From assembly GCA_050480245.1 (NCBI GenBank), contig JBCNEQ010000025.1: 64,000 nucleotides of DNA; one strand, 5' to 3'. The notes under the pieces are model-generated. The model was not told the origin of the DNA. It did no database searches and saw nothing but the letters and a program-made list of their open reading frames with translations. The position numbers and the translations under genes were made by a program. This DNA comes from Anoxybacillus sp050480245. Lineage in GTDB: Bacteria; Bacillota; Bacilli; Bacillales; Anoxybacillaceae. Positions within the stretch are counted from its first letter, which is position 1, and every line of letters begins with the position of its first letter. Positions 52,297 through 61,372 of this stretch are shown here, piece by piece.

Positions 52297-53133
52297 TTGA
52301 AAACAAAATTAGATTTTCTCAACATGAAAAAAAATAACGAGCCAATCGTTATGCTGACCGCTTATGATTATCCGTCAGCGAAGCTTGCCGAAGCAGTTGG
52401 TGTTGATATGATTTTAGTTGGCGATTCGCTTGGAATGGTCGTATTAGGATACGACTCTACGATCCCTGTGACGGTGGAAGACATGATTCACCATACGAAA
52501 GCTGTTCGACGTGGCGCACCAAATACGTTTATCGTCACAGATATGCCGTTTATGTCGTATAGCACGCTTTCTGATGCGTTACAACATGCGAAAGCGATCA
52601 TGCAACAGTCAGGAGCGAATGCTGTAAAAGTCGAAGGGGCAGGTTCTGTATTACAAGTCATTTCCGCTTTAACAGAAGCAGGGGTGCCTGTTGTCGCTCA
52701 TCTCGGTTTAACGCCACAATCTGTTGGGGTATTAGGTGGATACAAAGTACAAGGAAAAGATGCCGAAAGCGCTCGACGTCTTTTAGCAGAAGCAAAAGCG
52801 TGTGAGCAAGCAGGAGCGATGGCACTCGTTTTAGAATGTGTGCCGAAACAACTCGGTGAAGCGATCACGAAGCAATTAACGATTCCGACGATCGGCATTG
52901 GTGCCGGGGTAGGAACGGATGGACAAGTGCTCGTCTATCATGACGTGCTCGGGTATGGTGTAGAACGTGTACCGAAGTTTGTTAAACAATATGTAAACGT
53001 GCAACAAACGATGCAACAAGCGCTTGCTGAGTATGTTGCTGATGTCAAAACGCGGCAATTTCCGAGTGATGAGCAATCATTTACGATGAATGAACAACAA
53101 TGGCTAGCGTTATACGGAGGGAAACAATCGTGA
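52297..53133 (+). CDS. panB: Ketopantoate hydroxymethyltransferase
   Basis: 278 residues. First committed step of pantothenate synthesis. MLTAYDYPSAK, VGDSLGMV (Mg-binding) and IGIGAG motifs. Start TTG 52297, six bases after GGAGGA, gives MKTKLDFL as in B. subtilis; the in-frame ATG at 52279 lies on the ribosome site itself. Overlaps panC by GTGA. Confidence 0.97.
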   Translation: MKTKLDFLNMKKNNEPIVMLTAYDYPSAKLAEAVGVDMILVGDSLGMVVLGYDSTIPVTVEDMIHHTKAVRRGAPNTFIVTDMPFMSYSTLSDALQHAKAIMQQSGANAVKVEGAGSVLQVISALTEAGVPVVAHLGLTPQSVGVLGGYKVQGKDAESARRLLAEAKACEQAGAMALVLECVPKQLGEAITKQLTIPTIGIGAGVGTDGQVLVYHDVLGYGVERVPKFVKQYVNVQQTMQQALAEYVADVKTRQFPSDEQSFTMNEQQWLALYGGKQS

Positions 53134-53978
53134 TTACAATCGAAAAAATCGAACAGATGCAAGCGCGCATGATGGATGAACGGCAAAAAGGAAAAACAAT
53201 CGGTTTCGTGCCAACGATGGGTTACTTGCACGAAGGTCACGTTGCGTTATTAAAACAAGCGCGAGAGGAAAACGATATCGTTGTTTTAAGCATTTTCGTC
53301 AACCCGCTTCAATTTGGCCCGAATGAAGATTTTGATCGTTATCCGCGCGATTTTGAACGCGATCATGAAATAGCTAAACGGGCGGGCGTTGATATCATCT
53401 TCTATCCATCTGTTCATGAAATGTATCCGCATAAGCCGTCTGTAACGGTAAAGGTACACGAGCGCGTTGATGTGCTTTGTGGAAAGTCGCGCCCTGGACA
53501 TTTTGATGGGGTCGCAACCGTTGTAACAAAACTGTTTCATATCGTCATGCCTCACCGCGCGTACTTCGGGATGAAAGATGCGCAACAAGTGGCGGTGATC
53601 GATGGGCTCATTCGCGACTTTCACTTTCCTATTGAACTTATTGCTGTTCCGACAGTGCGTGAAGAAGATGGACTCGCTAAAAGTTCGCGCAATGTGTATT
53701 TAAGCGAGCGTGAGCGACAAGAAGCCCCTGCGTTATATGCAGCTTTACAAAAAGGTAAATCATTAATTGAAGCAGGAGAACGCGACGTAGAGAAGGTGCG
53801 GCAAGCGATTGTACATCATCTCGAACAACATACAACCGGTGTCATCGACTACGTGGAAATTTATTCGTATCCACAGTTGAAACCGCTTGAAATGTTACAA
53901 GGAAAATTCATTATCGCCCTCGCTGTGCGGTTTACAAACGCTCGCTTGATTGATAATATCGTTATGAACGTACAATAA
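53130..53978 (+). CDS. panC: Pantothenate synthetase
   Basis: 282 residues. ATP-dependent joining of pantoate and beta-alanine. HIGH-type element in PTMGYLHEGH at about 30-39, FVNPLQFGPNEDF, GMKDAQQ and the KMSKS-like AKSSRNVYL. GTG 53130 overlaps the panB stop and follows GGAGGG. Confidence 0.97.
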   Translation: MITIEKIEQMQARMMDERQKGKTIGFVPTMGYLHEGHVALLKQAREENDIVVLSIFVNPLQFGPNEDFDRYPRDFERDHEIAKRAGVDIIFYPSVHEMYPHKPSVTVKVHERVDVLCGKSRPGHFDGVATVVTKLFHIVMPHRAYFGMKDAQQVAVIDGLIRDFHFPIELIAVPTVREEDGLAKSSRNVYLSERERQEAPALYAALQKGKSLIEAGERDVEKVRQAIVHHLEQHTTGVIDYVEIYSYPQLKPLEMLQGKFIIALAVRFTNARLIDNIVMNVQ

Positions 53979-53990
53979 GGAGGCAACACC

Positions 53991-54374
53991 ATGTTTCGCA
54001 CATTAATGAACGCTAAAATTCATCGTGCTCGCGTTACAGAAGCGAATTTAAACTATGTTGGCAGCATTACGATTGATGAAGATATTTTAGATGCAGTCGG
54101 CATGGTGCCAAATGAAAAAGTACAAATCGTCAATAACAATAATGGGGCACGATTCGAAACATATATTATTCCTGGTGAAAGAGGAAGCGGTGTATTTTGT
54201 TTAAATGGAGCGGCAGCTCGTCTTGTTCAAAAAGATGACATTATTATCGTCATTTCATACGTGCTCGTACCAGAAGAAAAATTGGCGTCTCACCGCCCGA
54301 AAATTGCGATTATGGACGAGCACAACCGCATTAAAGAACTCATCGTACAAGAGCCGGCAGCGACCGTTTTATAA
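53991..54374 (+). CDS. panD: Aspartate 1-decarboxylase proenzyme
   Basis: 127 residues. Supplies beta-alanine. Self-cleaves between G24 and S25 (NYVGSITID) to make the pyruvoyl cofactor. K9 and Y58-type residues and GAAARLV are present. Completes panBCD, 12 bases after panC with AGGAGG. Confidence 0.98.
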   Translation: MFRTLMNAKIHRARVTEANLNYVGSITIDEDILDAVGMVPNEKVQIVNNNNGARFETYIIPGERGSGVFCLNGAAARLVQKDDIIIVISYVLVPEEKLASHRPKIAIMDEHNRIKELIVQEPAATVL

Positions 54375-54427
54375 CGGGAGCCATGCCGCCTCTTTTTGTT
54401 TGTTACACAGATGTGAGGTGAAAAAAG

Positions 54428-57073
54428 ATGAATGATCGCTTTGTCGTCGTCGATATTGAAACGACAGGAAATGCCCCGAAAAAAGAAGATCGCATCATTC
54501 AAATTGGTTTTGTCGTCATCGAGGGCGACAGAGTTTGCGAACGTTTTTCAACATTCATTCAGCCAGAGCGGGATATTCCGCTGTTTATTCAACAGTTAAC
54601 GGGCATTGATCATACGATGGTGCATGATGCCCCGCCGTTTCATCATATTGCCCCGATGCTTGTTGAAAAATGGGAAGGGGCGTATTTTGTTGCGCATAAC
54701 GTTCATTTTGATTGGGCGTTTTTGCAAGAGGAGTTTATTCGAAGCGGTGTACAACCGCCGACGTGTCGGCTTTTAGATACCGTCGAGCTAGCGCGTTTTC
54801 TTATGCCGACACAATCTAGTTATAAGCTTAGTCATTTAGCTGAAGCGTTGTCGCTTGCGCACGATCGCCCACATCAAGCTGATTACGATGCCGAAGCGAC
54901 AGCCCAACTTCTTCTTTATTTGCTTCACAAGCTATCTCGTTTACCGCTTGTCACTTTAAAGCAATTGCGTCGACATAGCCAGCCGTTAAAAAGCGATTTG
55001 ACCGCTCTTCTCGATCGGTTTATCATACAAAAAGAGCGCTCGCTTCCAACGGACGAATCATTCGTTGAATATGAAGGAATCGCTTTAAAAAAATGGCTTT
55101 CGCCAAAACGGGCTGACCGTCATGAACATATTCCGTCTTTTTCACAATGGCTTGCGACATGTCCGTTTGCTGCACCGTATGAATATCGCCACGGGCAACA
55201 ACAAATGATGAGCGACGTCAACGAGGCGTTACAAACGTGTCAACATGCGCTAATTGAAGCGGGAACAGGCATCGGAAAAACGATGGCGTATTTACTTCCA
55301 GCAGCGTTTTATGCGGTGAAGCAGCAGCGACCTGTTGTGATTAGCACACATACGCTGCAATTGCAAAAGCAAATGGTTGAAAAAGAGTTACCGCGTGTCG
55401 CACAGCTCGTCCCATTTTCGTGTATAACCGCTGTTTTAAAAGGAAAACGAAACTATATTAGCGCGCGGAAATTTGCGCGAACGTTAAAACATGTGGATAC
55501 AAACTATGATATTGCTTTAACAAAATGTCAGTTGCTCGTTTGGTTAACAGAGACGGAGACAGGGGATGTCGATGAACTAAACTTGACTGCAGGAGGCGCA
55601 TTGTTTTGGGAAGACGTGCATAGCGATGAAACGAATGATGAGCACGATTTTTTTATACGCGCAAAAGAAAGGGCTAAACACGCTCATTTAATTATTACAA
55701 ATCATTCGTTTGTCATGCATGATTTAACTGCAGATGAAAAGTTTCTCCCTTCGTACGAACAATTAATCATTGATGAAGCGCATCATTTAGAAGATGTCGC
55801 AGCCCATTTTTTTGGAAGACACGTTTCATATGAGTACGTCCGTTTATTATGGACGCGGATGAACGACATCGCTACTATACAACAAATGGGAGCACTTCGT
55901 TCATTTCTTGCTGATATCGAGTATGAACTGAATCAACTATTTCAATCACTTCGCCATTATGTATTGCGACGGCAAAAAGGGGACGGACGCATTCGCTATC
56001 GTTTCGTTCCGTGGAAAGAGTACGGAAAAGAGTGGAACGGAATCGTTGAACTGCTGATGCGCATCATGAGCGATGTGCAACAGCTGTCATATATGATCGA
56101 TGAGATGCAAAAAGAAGATGCCAAACCTTTTACTACTTTTATTGACGTCTTGTCGACGTTACAACATTTATTAATGAGCGATGACGATGATATTGTTCGC
56201 TGGCTAGAAGTAGATGCAAAAGCAGCGGTTAATGCCGTTACGGTCATTTCTCAGCCGCTTGATTTAGCTCATTTTTTTGCCGATCAATTATTTTCACGTA
56301 AGCGAAGCGTCATTTTAACTTCGGCCACGTTAACGACAAACGATCGCTTTTCATTTATGATTGCGCGACTTGGACTAGATGACTTTTATCCGTTAACGCG
56401 TATCATTCCATCGCCGTTCTCATATGAAAAACAAGCTGCGCTTATGGTACCAAGCGATGTGCCGACGTTTCCTTCTGTTACTGTTGAGCAATATGCTGAA
56501 CAAGCCGCGCAGCAAATCATTCGCATTGCTGAACATATGAAAGGGCGCATGCTTGTATTGTTTACGTCATATGAGCTATTGAAACAAACGTATACCTTCG
56601 CAAAACAGCTCAATGACGAGCAATCATTTGTATTGCTTGCCCAAGGAGTAAGCGGTGGAAATGCCGCCAAATTAACACGACATTTTCAACAATTCGAGCA
56701 AGCTATTTTGTTTGGTACAAGCAGTTTTTGGGAAGGGGTAGACCTCCCAGGAAATGAGGTCACGTGCGTTGTTATTGTCCGGTTGCCATTTGCTCCGCCA
56801 GACGATCCGGTTATTGCAGCAAAAAGCGATTATATTCGTGCAAAAGGGGGAAATCCATTTTACGATTTATCGCTGCCCCAAGCGATTTTGCGATTTAAAC
56901 AAGGATTTGGGCGATTGATTCGCACAAAAGAAGATCGTGGCATCATTTTTGTTTTAGACCAACGTTTGTTAACAGCATCATACAGCAAATATTTTTTACA
57001 ATCATTGCCGTCGATTCGAATATATCATGCCCCGCTTGCAGAACTTTTACAGTACGTCAATGAGTGGATATAA
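54428..57073 (+). CDS. dinG: DinG-family 3'-5' exonuclease/helicase
   Basis: 881 residues. N-terminal DnaQ-like exonuclease (DIETTG at 9-14, HNVHFDWAFL, HQADYDAEAT) fused to an XPD-like superfamily 2 helicase with Walker A EAGTGIGKT at about 278-286 and DEAH in IIDEAHHLED. The motif VI region GFGRLIR is present. This exonuclease fusion is the Firmicute form of DinG; I do not see four cysteines of an iron-sulfur domain between motifs I and II. Confidence 0.96.
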   Translation: MNDRFVVVDIETTGNAPKKEDRIIQIGFVVIEGDRVCERFSTFIQPERDIPLFIQQLTGIDHTMVHDAPPFHHIAPMLVEKWEGAYFVAHNVHFDWAFLQEEFIRSGVQPPTCRLLDTVELARFLMPTQSSYKLSHLAEALSLAHDRPHQADYDAEATAQLLLYLLHKLSRLPLVTLKQLRRHSQPLKSDLTALLDRFIIQKERSLPTDESFVEYEGIALKKWLSPKRADRHEHIPSFSQWLATCPFAAPYEYRHGQQQMMSDVNEALQTCQHALIEAGTGIGKTMAYLLPAAFYAVKQQRPVVISTHTLQLQKQMVEKELPRVAQLVPFSCITAVLKGKRNYISARKFARTLKHVDTNYDIALTKCQLLVWLTETETGDVDELNLTAGGALFWEDVHSDETNDEHDFFIRAKERAKHAHLIITNHSFVMHDLTADEKFLPSYEQLIIDEAHHLEDVAAHFFGRHVSYEYVRLLWTRMNDIATIQQMGALRSFLADIEYELNQLFQSLRHYVLRRQKGDGRIRYRFVPWKEYGKEWNGIVELLMRIMSDVQQLSYMIDEMQKEDAKPFTTFIDVLSTLQHLLMSDDDDIVRWLEVDAKAAVNAVTVISQPLDLAHFFADQLFSRKRSVILTSATLTTNDRFSFMIARLGLDDFYPLTRIIPSPFSYEKQAALMVPSDVPTFPSVTVEQYAEQAAQQIIRIAEHMKGRMLVLFTSYELLKQTYTFAKQLNDEQSFVLLAQGVSGGNAAKLTRHFQQFEQAILFGTSSFWEGVDLPGNEVTCVVIVRLPFAPPDDPVIAAKSDYIRAKGGNPFYDLSLPQAILRFKQGFGRLIRTKEDRGIIFVLDQRLLTASYSKYFLQSLPSIRIYHAPLAELLQYVNEWI

Positions 57074-57125
57074 TTTTCCCTTCATCGGTAAAAGATAAAA
57101 GATGTAGATGAAGGGAGTGGGCGTT

Positions 57126-57866
57126 TTGCAATGGGTGTTATTATTTTTGATATGCAATAGTTTAATGCATCCTTCAACATCAGCGGGGCATATTCAAAAA
57201 ATTGATATGATGCTCGAAGAAGAAGAAATGGCGATTATTTTTTTGCCGCTTAGTGATGGGGAAGCGACGTTATTCAAACACGCAAGCGGAAAAACGGTAT
57301 TGTTAAATACAGGGGCTCCGCATACAGAACGCGAACTAAAAAGATGGTTTGAACATTTCCATATTACCGAAATCGACGAACTTTTGTTAACGAGCGATGA
57401 TCGGGAATATATCGGCAATGTGAAATGGATTGAACAAACGTACGATCCGAAAGTGGTGAGCGAATGGAAAGAACAAAAGGTGTATGAACCGTTTCCCCAT
57501 TTTCGGATGCAGCCACTCTATATTGACAATGGAGATGTAACAATGTCGATTCAGTACGGGCGTCTTCGCCTTTTATATATGGCGCATGCGAGCGACGATG
57601 TGGAACAAAAGTTGATGACGATGCCGCTTAGTGATGTAAACATATTAAAAATTGCTCATTTCGGCGTCAATGATTACCCGCGTACATCTTTTTTAAAACA
57701 TGTCGATCCGCAAGTGGCGATTATTTTCAAAAAACGCGGAAGTTTGCCGAATGAACGATTGCTTAAACGGCTGTATGCTGCCTGGATTGATTGTTATGAA
57801 ACCGAGCGTTTTGACGTTATTGTTGTAAAATGTAATTTAGAGGAATATGATGTCATGACGTTTTAA
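57126..57866 (+). CDS. Degenerate ComEC-type metallo-beta-lactamase-fold protein, secreted or anchored
   Basis: 246 residues. Signal-like N-terminus (LLFLICNSLMHPSTSA) then a metallo-beta-lactamase fold of the ComEC C-terminal type: IIFLPLSDGEATLFKHASGK, a turn LLNTGAP, ITEIDELLLT, and DVNILKIAHFG. The metal-binding motif, normally TH-x-D-x-DH, reads TSDDREY at 89-95, and the HHGS element reads HFGV at 178-181, so most zinc ligands are gone and catalysis is unlikely. Start TTG 57126 follows AAGGGAGTGG. B. subtilis, as I recall it, has no gene here between dinG and ypmA. Role unknown. Confidence 0.75.
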   Translation: MQWVLLFLICNSLMHPSTSAGHIQKIDMMLEEEEMAIIFLPLSDGEATLFKHASGKTVLLNTGAPHTERELKRWFEHFHITEIDELLLTSDDREYIGNVKWIEQTYDPKVVSEWKEQKVYEPFPHFRMQPLYIDNGDVTMSIQYGRLRLLYMAHASDDVEQKLMTMPLSDVNILKIAHFGVNDYPRTSFLKHVDPQVAIIFKKRGSLPNERLLKRLYAAWIDCYETERFDVIVVKCNLEEYDVMTF

Positions 57867-57890
57867 AAAAAGGGCCAACGCTCGGCCCAC
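57867..57890 (-). terminator. Minus-oriented intrinsic terminator with no minus-strand gene
   Basis: GGGCC and GGCCC (plus positions about 57874-57890) form a stem; the T-run appears only on the minus strand (plus A-run 57867-57873). No minus-strand gene lies to its right until ponA, over 5 kb away. Confidence 0.5.
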
Positions 57891-57923
57891 GGTGTGTACG
57901 ATAGGAATTTTTTTTAATTCGAA

Positions 57924-57953
57924 TTGACCAATGTAGGAAACGGTTGCTACAAT
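57924..57953 (+). promoter_or_regulatory. Promoter of ypmA-ypmB-aspB
   Basis: TTGACC (57924-57929), 18-base spacer, extended -10 TGCTACAAT (57945-57953). Confidence 0.75.
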
Positions 57954-57963
57954 GAAGATGTTT

Positions 57964-58012
57964 ATACACCTTGATCGGTGTGTAGTTGTATTGTTTCCGT
58001 CGGGAACGGACG
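57964..58012 (+). other. Two-hairpin 5' leader before ypmA
   Basis: After the promoter, TACACC pairs with GGTGTGTA, and GTTTCC pairs with GGGAAC around GTC. No T-run follows, so it is not a terminator. It could be mRNA-stabilising or regulatory. Confidence 0.45.
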
Positions 58013-58051
58013 ATATAAGTAACAAAATTTGTGCACATGGAGGATCGGGTC

Positions 58052-58222
58052 GTGGAAAGTAAAATTGAAGTATTAGCAACTGTAAAGGTTCAATACTCGT
58101 CAGATTTATACAAAATTGTTGATTGTTTAAACCGTACGTTAAAAGAAAAAGACTTAATGTTCGGATTAGCGCTTGATGAAGAAAACAAGGAAAAGGCTGT
58201 GTTTACGATTTATCGAACGTAA
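58052..58222 (+). CDS. ypmA: YpmA-like protein (DUF4264)
   Basis: 56 residues, the B. subtilis length. Sequence features LYKIVDCLNRTLKEKDLMFG and a C-terminal AVFTIYRT. Start GTG 58052 follows GGAGGA; an in-frame codon at 58031 lies before the site. Small soluble protein, function unknown, first in an operon with ypmB and aspB. Confidence 0.88.
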   Translation: MESKIEVLATVKVQYSSDLYKIVDCLNRTLKEKDLMFGLALDEENKEKAVFTIYRT

Positions 58223-58228
58223 GAAGGG

Positions 58229-58717
58229 ATGAGGGTGAAAAAGGTAGTCATTGCTTTTGCATGCCTTTTATTTGCTGCGTTATGGGCATATGTCGACGCA
58301 TATAGCGATGCGTTATCATCTAAAAATGCCGACGAGCAACGTGCGATCAAACAGGCTGAGCAAAAAGGAATTGTCGAAGTGACTGACGTGTACACGTATC
58401 GAGGAAGCGATGTATACGTCGTCGTGATAGGGAAAAATGATGAAGGCGAACAAATGATTGTATGGGTGACGGAAAAAGGGAAAGTAGTCGATGTACGCCA
58501 TGTTTCTGAAGGAATAACGAGACAACAGGCGCTCTCTGCCGTACAGCCATATCACCCGAAAACAGTCGTTTCAGTAAAATTAGGAATGGAAAAAGGGATC
58601 CCGCTTTGGGAAATTACATATATTGACGAACGAGACCGTTACTCGTTTTATTATGTCCGCTTTGAAGACGGGGCCTTTTTGAAAAGATATCACTTTGCGA
58701 GGGGGAAGGATGTATGA
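58229..58717 (+). CDS. ypmB: YpmB-like secreted or anchored PepSY protein
   Basis: 162 residues. N-terminal hydrophobic segment (VVIAFACLLFAALWAYVDAY) and two PepSY-like units (about 40-90 and 98-158). Matches ypmB in place and length. Possible GTG start at 58235. The stop overlaps aspB by ATGA. Function unknown; PepSY domains often inhibit or modulate peptidases. Confidence 0.86.
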   Translation: MRVKKVVIAFACLLFAALWAYVDAYSDALSSKNADEQRAIKQAEQKGIVEVTDVYTYRGSDVYVVVIGKNDEGEQMIVWVTEKGKVVDVRHVSEGITRQQALSAVQPYHPKTVVSVKLGMEKGIPLWEITYIDERDRYSFYYVRFEDGAFLKRYHFARGKDV

Positions 58718-59895
58718 AGTTAGCGAAACGTGTTGCTGCGTTAACGCCATCATCAACGCTTGCCATTACGGCAAAAGCGAAAGAACTAAAAGCAGCGGGA
58801 CATGATGTCATCGGACTTGGTGCAGGTGAACCGGATTTTAATACACCTCAACATATTATGGAAGCAGCTGTAAAAGCGATGTATGATGGACATACGAAAT
58901 ACACGCCATCTGGCGGATTGGCGACATTAAAACAAGAGATTATAAAAAAATTTCAACGTGATCAACAACTTGACTATAAACCGTCAGAAATTATTGTATG
59001 TGTTGGAGCGAAACATGCCCTTTACACACTATTTCAAGTCATTTTAGACGAGGGCGACGAAGTGATTATTCCAACGCCTTATTGGGTGAGCTACCCAGAG
59101 CAAGTGAAACTAGCGGGTGGAGTGCCTGTTTATGTCGAAGGGCTTGAAGAAAATGAGTTCAAAATTACACCAGAGCAATTGAAACAGGCGATCACCAAAC
59201 GAACGAAGGCAGTCATTATTAACTCGCCAAGCAATCCAACGGGCGTCATTTATACGAAAGAAGAATTGCAGGCGATTGGAGACGTATGTTTAGCTCACGA
59301 TGTGTTGATCGTTTCTGATGAAATTTATGAAAAACTTGTTTACGGTGGACATGAGCACGTGTCCATTGCCCAACTTTCACCACAATTGAAAAAACAAACG
59401 ATCATTATTAACGGCGTATCCAAATCCCATTCGATGACAGGATGGCGAATCGGTTATGCAGCAGGGGATGCCGACATCATTCGTGCGATGACAGATTTAG
59501 CAAGCCATAGTACGTCAAATCCAACATCGATTGCACAATATGCAGCCATTGCGGCATATAGCGGGCCACAAGAGCCGGTCGAACAAATGCGTCAAGCGTT
59601 TGAAGAACGATTAAATATTATTTACGATCGCCTTATTCAAATTCCTGGCTTTTCGTGCGTCAAGCCACAAGGTGCATTTTACTTGTTCCCGAACGCGAAA
59701 GAGGCAGCAACGATGACGGGATACGAAAGTGTCGATGCGTTTGTTGAAGCGCTGCTTGAAGAAGCAAAAGTCGCGCTCGTTCCGGGGTCAGGATTTGGCG
59801 CTCCAAATAACGTGCGCTTATCATATGCGACATCGCTTGATTTACTTCATCAAGCACTAGATCGCATCGAAGCGTTTATTAAAGCACGTGGCTAG
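58714..59895 (+). CDS. aspB: Aspartate aminotransferase
   Basis: 393 residues, class I PLP aminotransferase of the I-gamma type. SPSNPTGVIY, VSDEIYEKL, PLP lysine in GVSKSHSMTGWRIGYAAG, and the C-terminal arginine in NNVRLSYA. Makes aspartate from oxaloacetate, supplying asnS, panD and dapB substrates. Confidence 0.97.
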   Translation: MKLAKRVAALTPSSTLAITAKAKELKAAGHDVIGLGAGEPDFNTPQHIMEAAVKAMYDGHTKYTPSGGLATLKQEIIKKFQRDQQLDYKPSEIIVCVGAKHALYTLFQVILDEGDEVIIPTPYWVSYPEQVKLAGGVPVYVEGLEENEFKITPEQLKQAITKRTKAVIINSPSNPTGVIYTKEELQAIGDVCLAHDVLIVSDEIYEKLVYGGHEHVSIAQLSPQLKKQTIIINGVSKSHSMTGWRIGYAAGDADIIRAMTDLASHSTSNPTSIAQYAAIAAYSGPQEPVEQMRQAFEERLNIIYDRLIQIPGFSCVKPQGAFYLFPNAKEAATMTGYESVDAFVEALLEEAKVALVPGSGFGAPNNVRLSYATSLDLLHQALDRIEAFIKARG

Positions 59896-59915
59896 TCGAT
59901 GCGACTAGCCTTTTT
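59890..59915 (+). terminator. Intrinsic terminator after aspB
   Basis: GGCTAGTCG (59890-59898) and CGACTAGCC (59902-59910), loop ATG/ATGG, then five T. Overlaps the stop codon. Confidence 0.9.
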
Positions 59916-59938
59916 CGTTCAAGCAAGCATAGATCATC

Positions 59939-59965
59939 TTGCGTTTTTTTAGCGAAATGTATAAT
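59939..59965 (+). promoter_or_regulatory. Possible promoter of asnS
   Basis: TATAAT (59960-59965) with TTGCGT (59939-59944) at a short 15-base spacing. No T-box signature is visible in the leader. Confidence 0.45.
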
Positions 59966-60010
59966 ATTGATGATGTACATAGTAGTTGAACGTCTTTGGA
60001 GGGACTTTTT

Positions 60011-61303
60011 GTGAAAACGACGATTGCAGAAGTACATAAGTATGTAGGACAAGAAGTAACGATTGGCGCTTGGCTAGCGAACAAGCGCTCAAGCGGAAAA
60101 ATCGCTTTTTTACAATTGCGCGATGGAACAGGCTTTATTCAAGGGGTTGTTGAAAAAGCACAAGTGAGCGACGACGTATTTCAAGCCGCTAAAAGCATAA
60201 CACAAGAAAGTTCGCTATATGTCACAGGTGTTGTGCGTGAAGATGCCCGTTCACCGTTTGGATACGAACTTTCTGTCACAAATATTGAACTTATTCATAT
60301 GGCTGTTGATTATCCAATTACACCAAAAGAGCATGGGATCGAATTTCTAATGGATCATCGCCATTTATGGCTCCGTTCAAAACGGCAACATGCGATTATG
60401 AAAATTCGCAATGAAGTCATTCGGGCGACGTATGAATTTTTCAATGAAAATGGCTTTGTGAAAGTGGACCCGCCAATTTTAACAGGAAGTGCACCAGAAG
60501 GAACGACAGAATTGTTCCATACGAAATATTTTGATGAAGATGCGTATCTTTCACAAAGTGGACAACTATATATGGAAGCGGCAGCGATGGCGCTTGGCAA
60601 AGTATTTTCGTTCGGGCCAACGTTCCGCGCGGAAAAATCAAAAACGCGCCGCCATTTAATTGAGTTTTGGATGATTGAGCCAGAGATGGCGTTTTATCAA
60701 TTTGAAGATAACTTACAAGTACAAGAACAATACGTTTCTCATATTGTGCAGTCAGTATTGAAAAATTGCCAACTAGAACTAAAAACGCTCGGTCGTGATA
60801 CGTCTAAGCTAGAAAATGTCAAGCCGCCATTTGCGCGCATTACGTATGATGAAGCGATTCAGCTTCTTCATGAGAAAGGATTTGACGACATTCAATGGGG
60901 CGATGATTTTGGCGCTCCGCATGAAACTGCCATTGCGGAAAGCTTCGATAAGCCGGTATTTATTACGCATTATCCAACGACATTAAAGCCGTTTTATATG
61001 CAGCCAGATCCAAACCGTCCTGAAGTCGTTCTTTGCGCTGATTTAATCGCTCCAGAAGGATACGGCGAAATTATTGGTGGATCGGAGCGCATTCACGATT
61101 ATGATTTATTAAAACAACGGTTAGAAGAACATCAATTGTCGCTTGATGCATATAAATGGTATTTAGAGCTTCGCCAATACGGCTCTGTGCCACACTCTGG
61201 TTTCGGATTGGGGCTTGAACGGACAATTGCTTGGATTTGCGGTGTCGAACACGTGCGTGAAACGATCCCATTCCCGCGTTTATTAAATCGTTTATATCCA
61301 TGA
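60011..61303 (+). CDS. asnS: Asparaginyl-tRNA synthetase
   Basis: 430 residues, the B. subtilis length. N-terminal OB-fold anticodon domain (VTIGAWLANKRSSGKIAFLQ), class II catalytic core with motif 2 FRAEKSKTRRHLIEFWM and motif 3 GFGLGLERT. GTG 60011 follows GGAGGG at normal spacing. Confidence 0.97.
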   Translation: MKTTIAEVHKYVGQEVTIGAWLANKRSSGKIAFLQLRDGTGFIQGVVEKAQVSDDVFQAAKSITQESSLYVTGVVREDARSPFGYELSVTNIELIHMAVDYPITPKEHGIEFLMDHRHLWLRSKRQHAIMKIRNEVIRATYEFFNENGFVKVDPPILTGSAPEGTTELFHTKYFDEDAYLSQSGQLYMEAAAMALGKVFSFGPTFRAEKSKTRRHLIEFWMIEPEMAFYQFEDNLQVQEQYVSHIVQSVLKNCQLELKTLGRDTSKLENVKPPFARITYDEAIQLLHEKGFDDIQWGDDFGAPHETAIAESFDKPVFITHYPTTLKPFYMQPDPNRPEVVLCADLIAPEGYGEIIGGSERIHDYDLLKQRLEEHQLSLDAYKWYLELRQYGSVPHSGFGLGLERTIAWICGVEHVRETIPFPRLLNRLYP

Positions 61304-61308
61304 TGATG

Positions 61309-61343
61309 AAATCCCCCGTGCGTACACATGGGGGATTTGTTTT
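61309..61343 (+). terminator. Intrinsic terminator after asnS
   Basis: AAATCCCCC (61309-61317) pairs with GGGGGATTT (61330-61338), followed by GTTTT. A TATAAT at 61348-61353 follows, a possible -10 for dnaD. Confidence 0.78.
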
Positions 61344-61372
61344 ATGGTATAATAGGGCGTGAGGTGTTTGAT

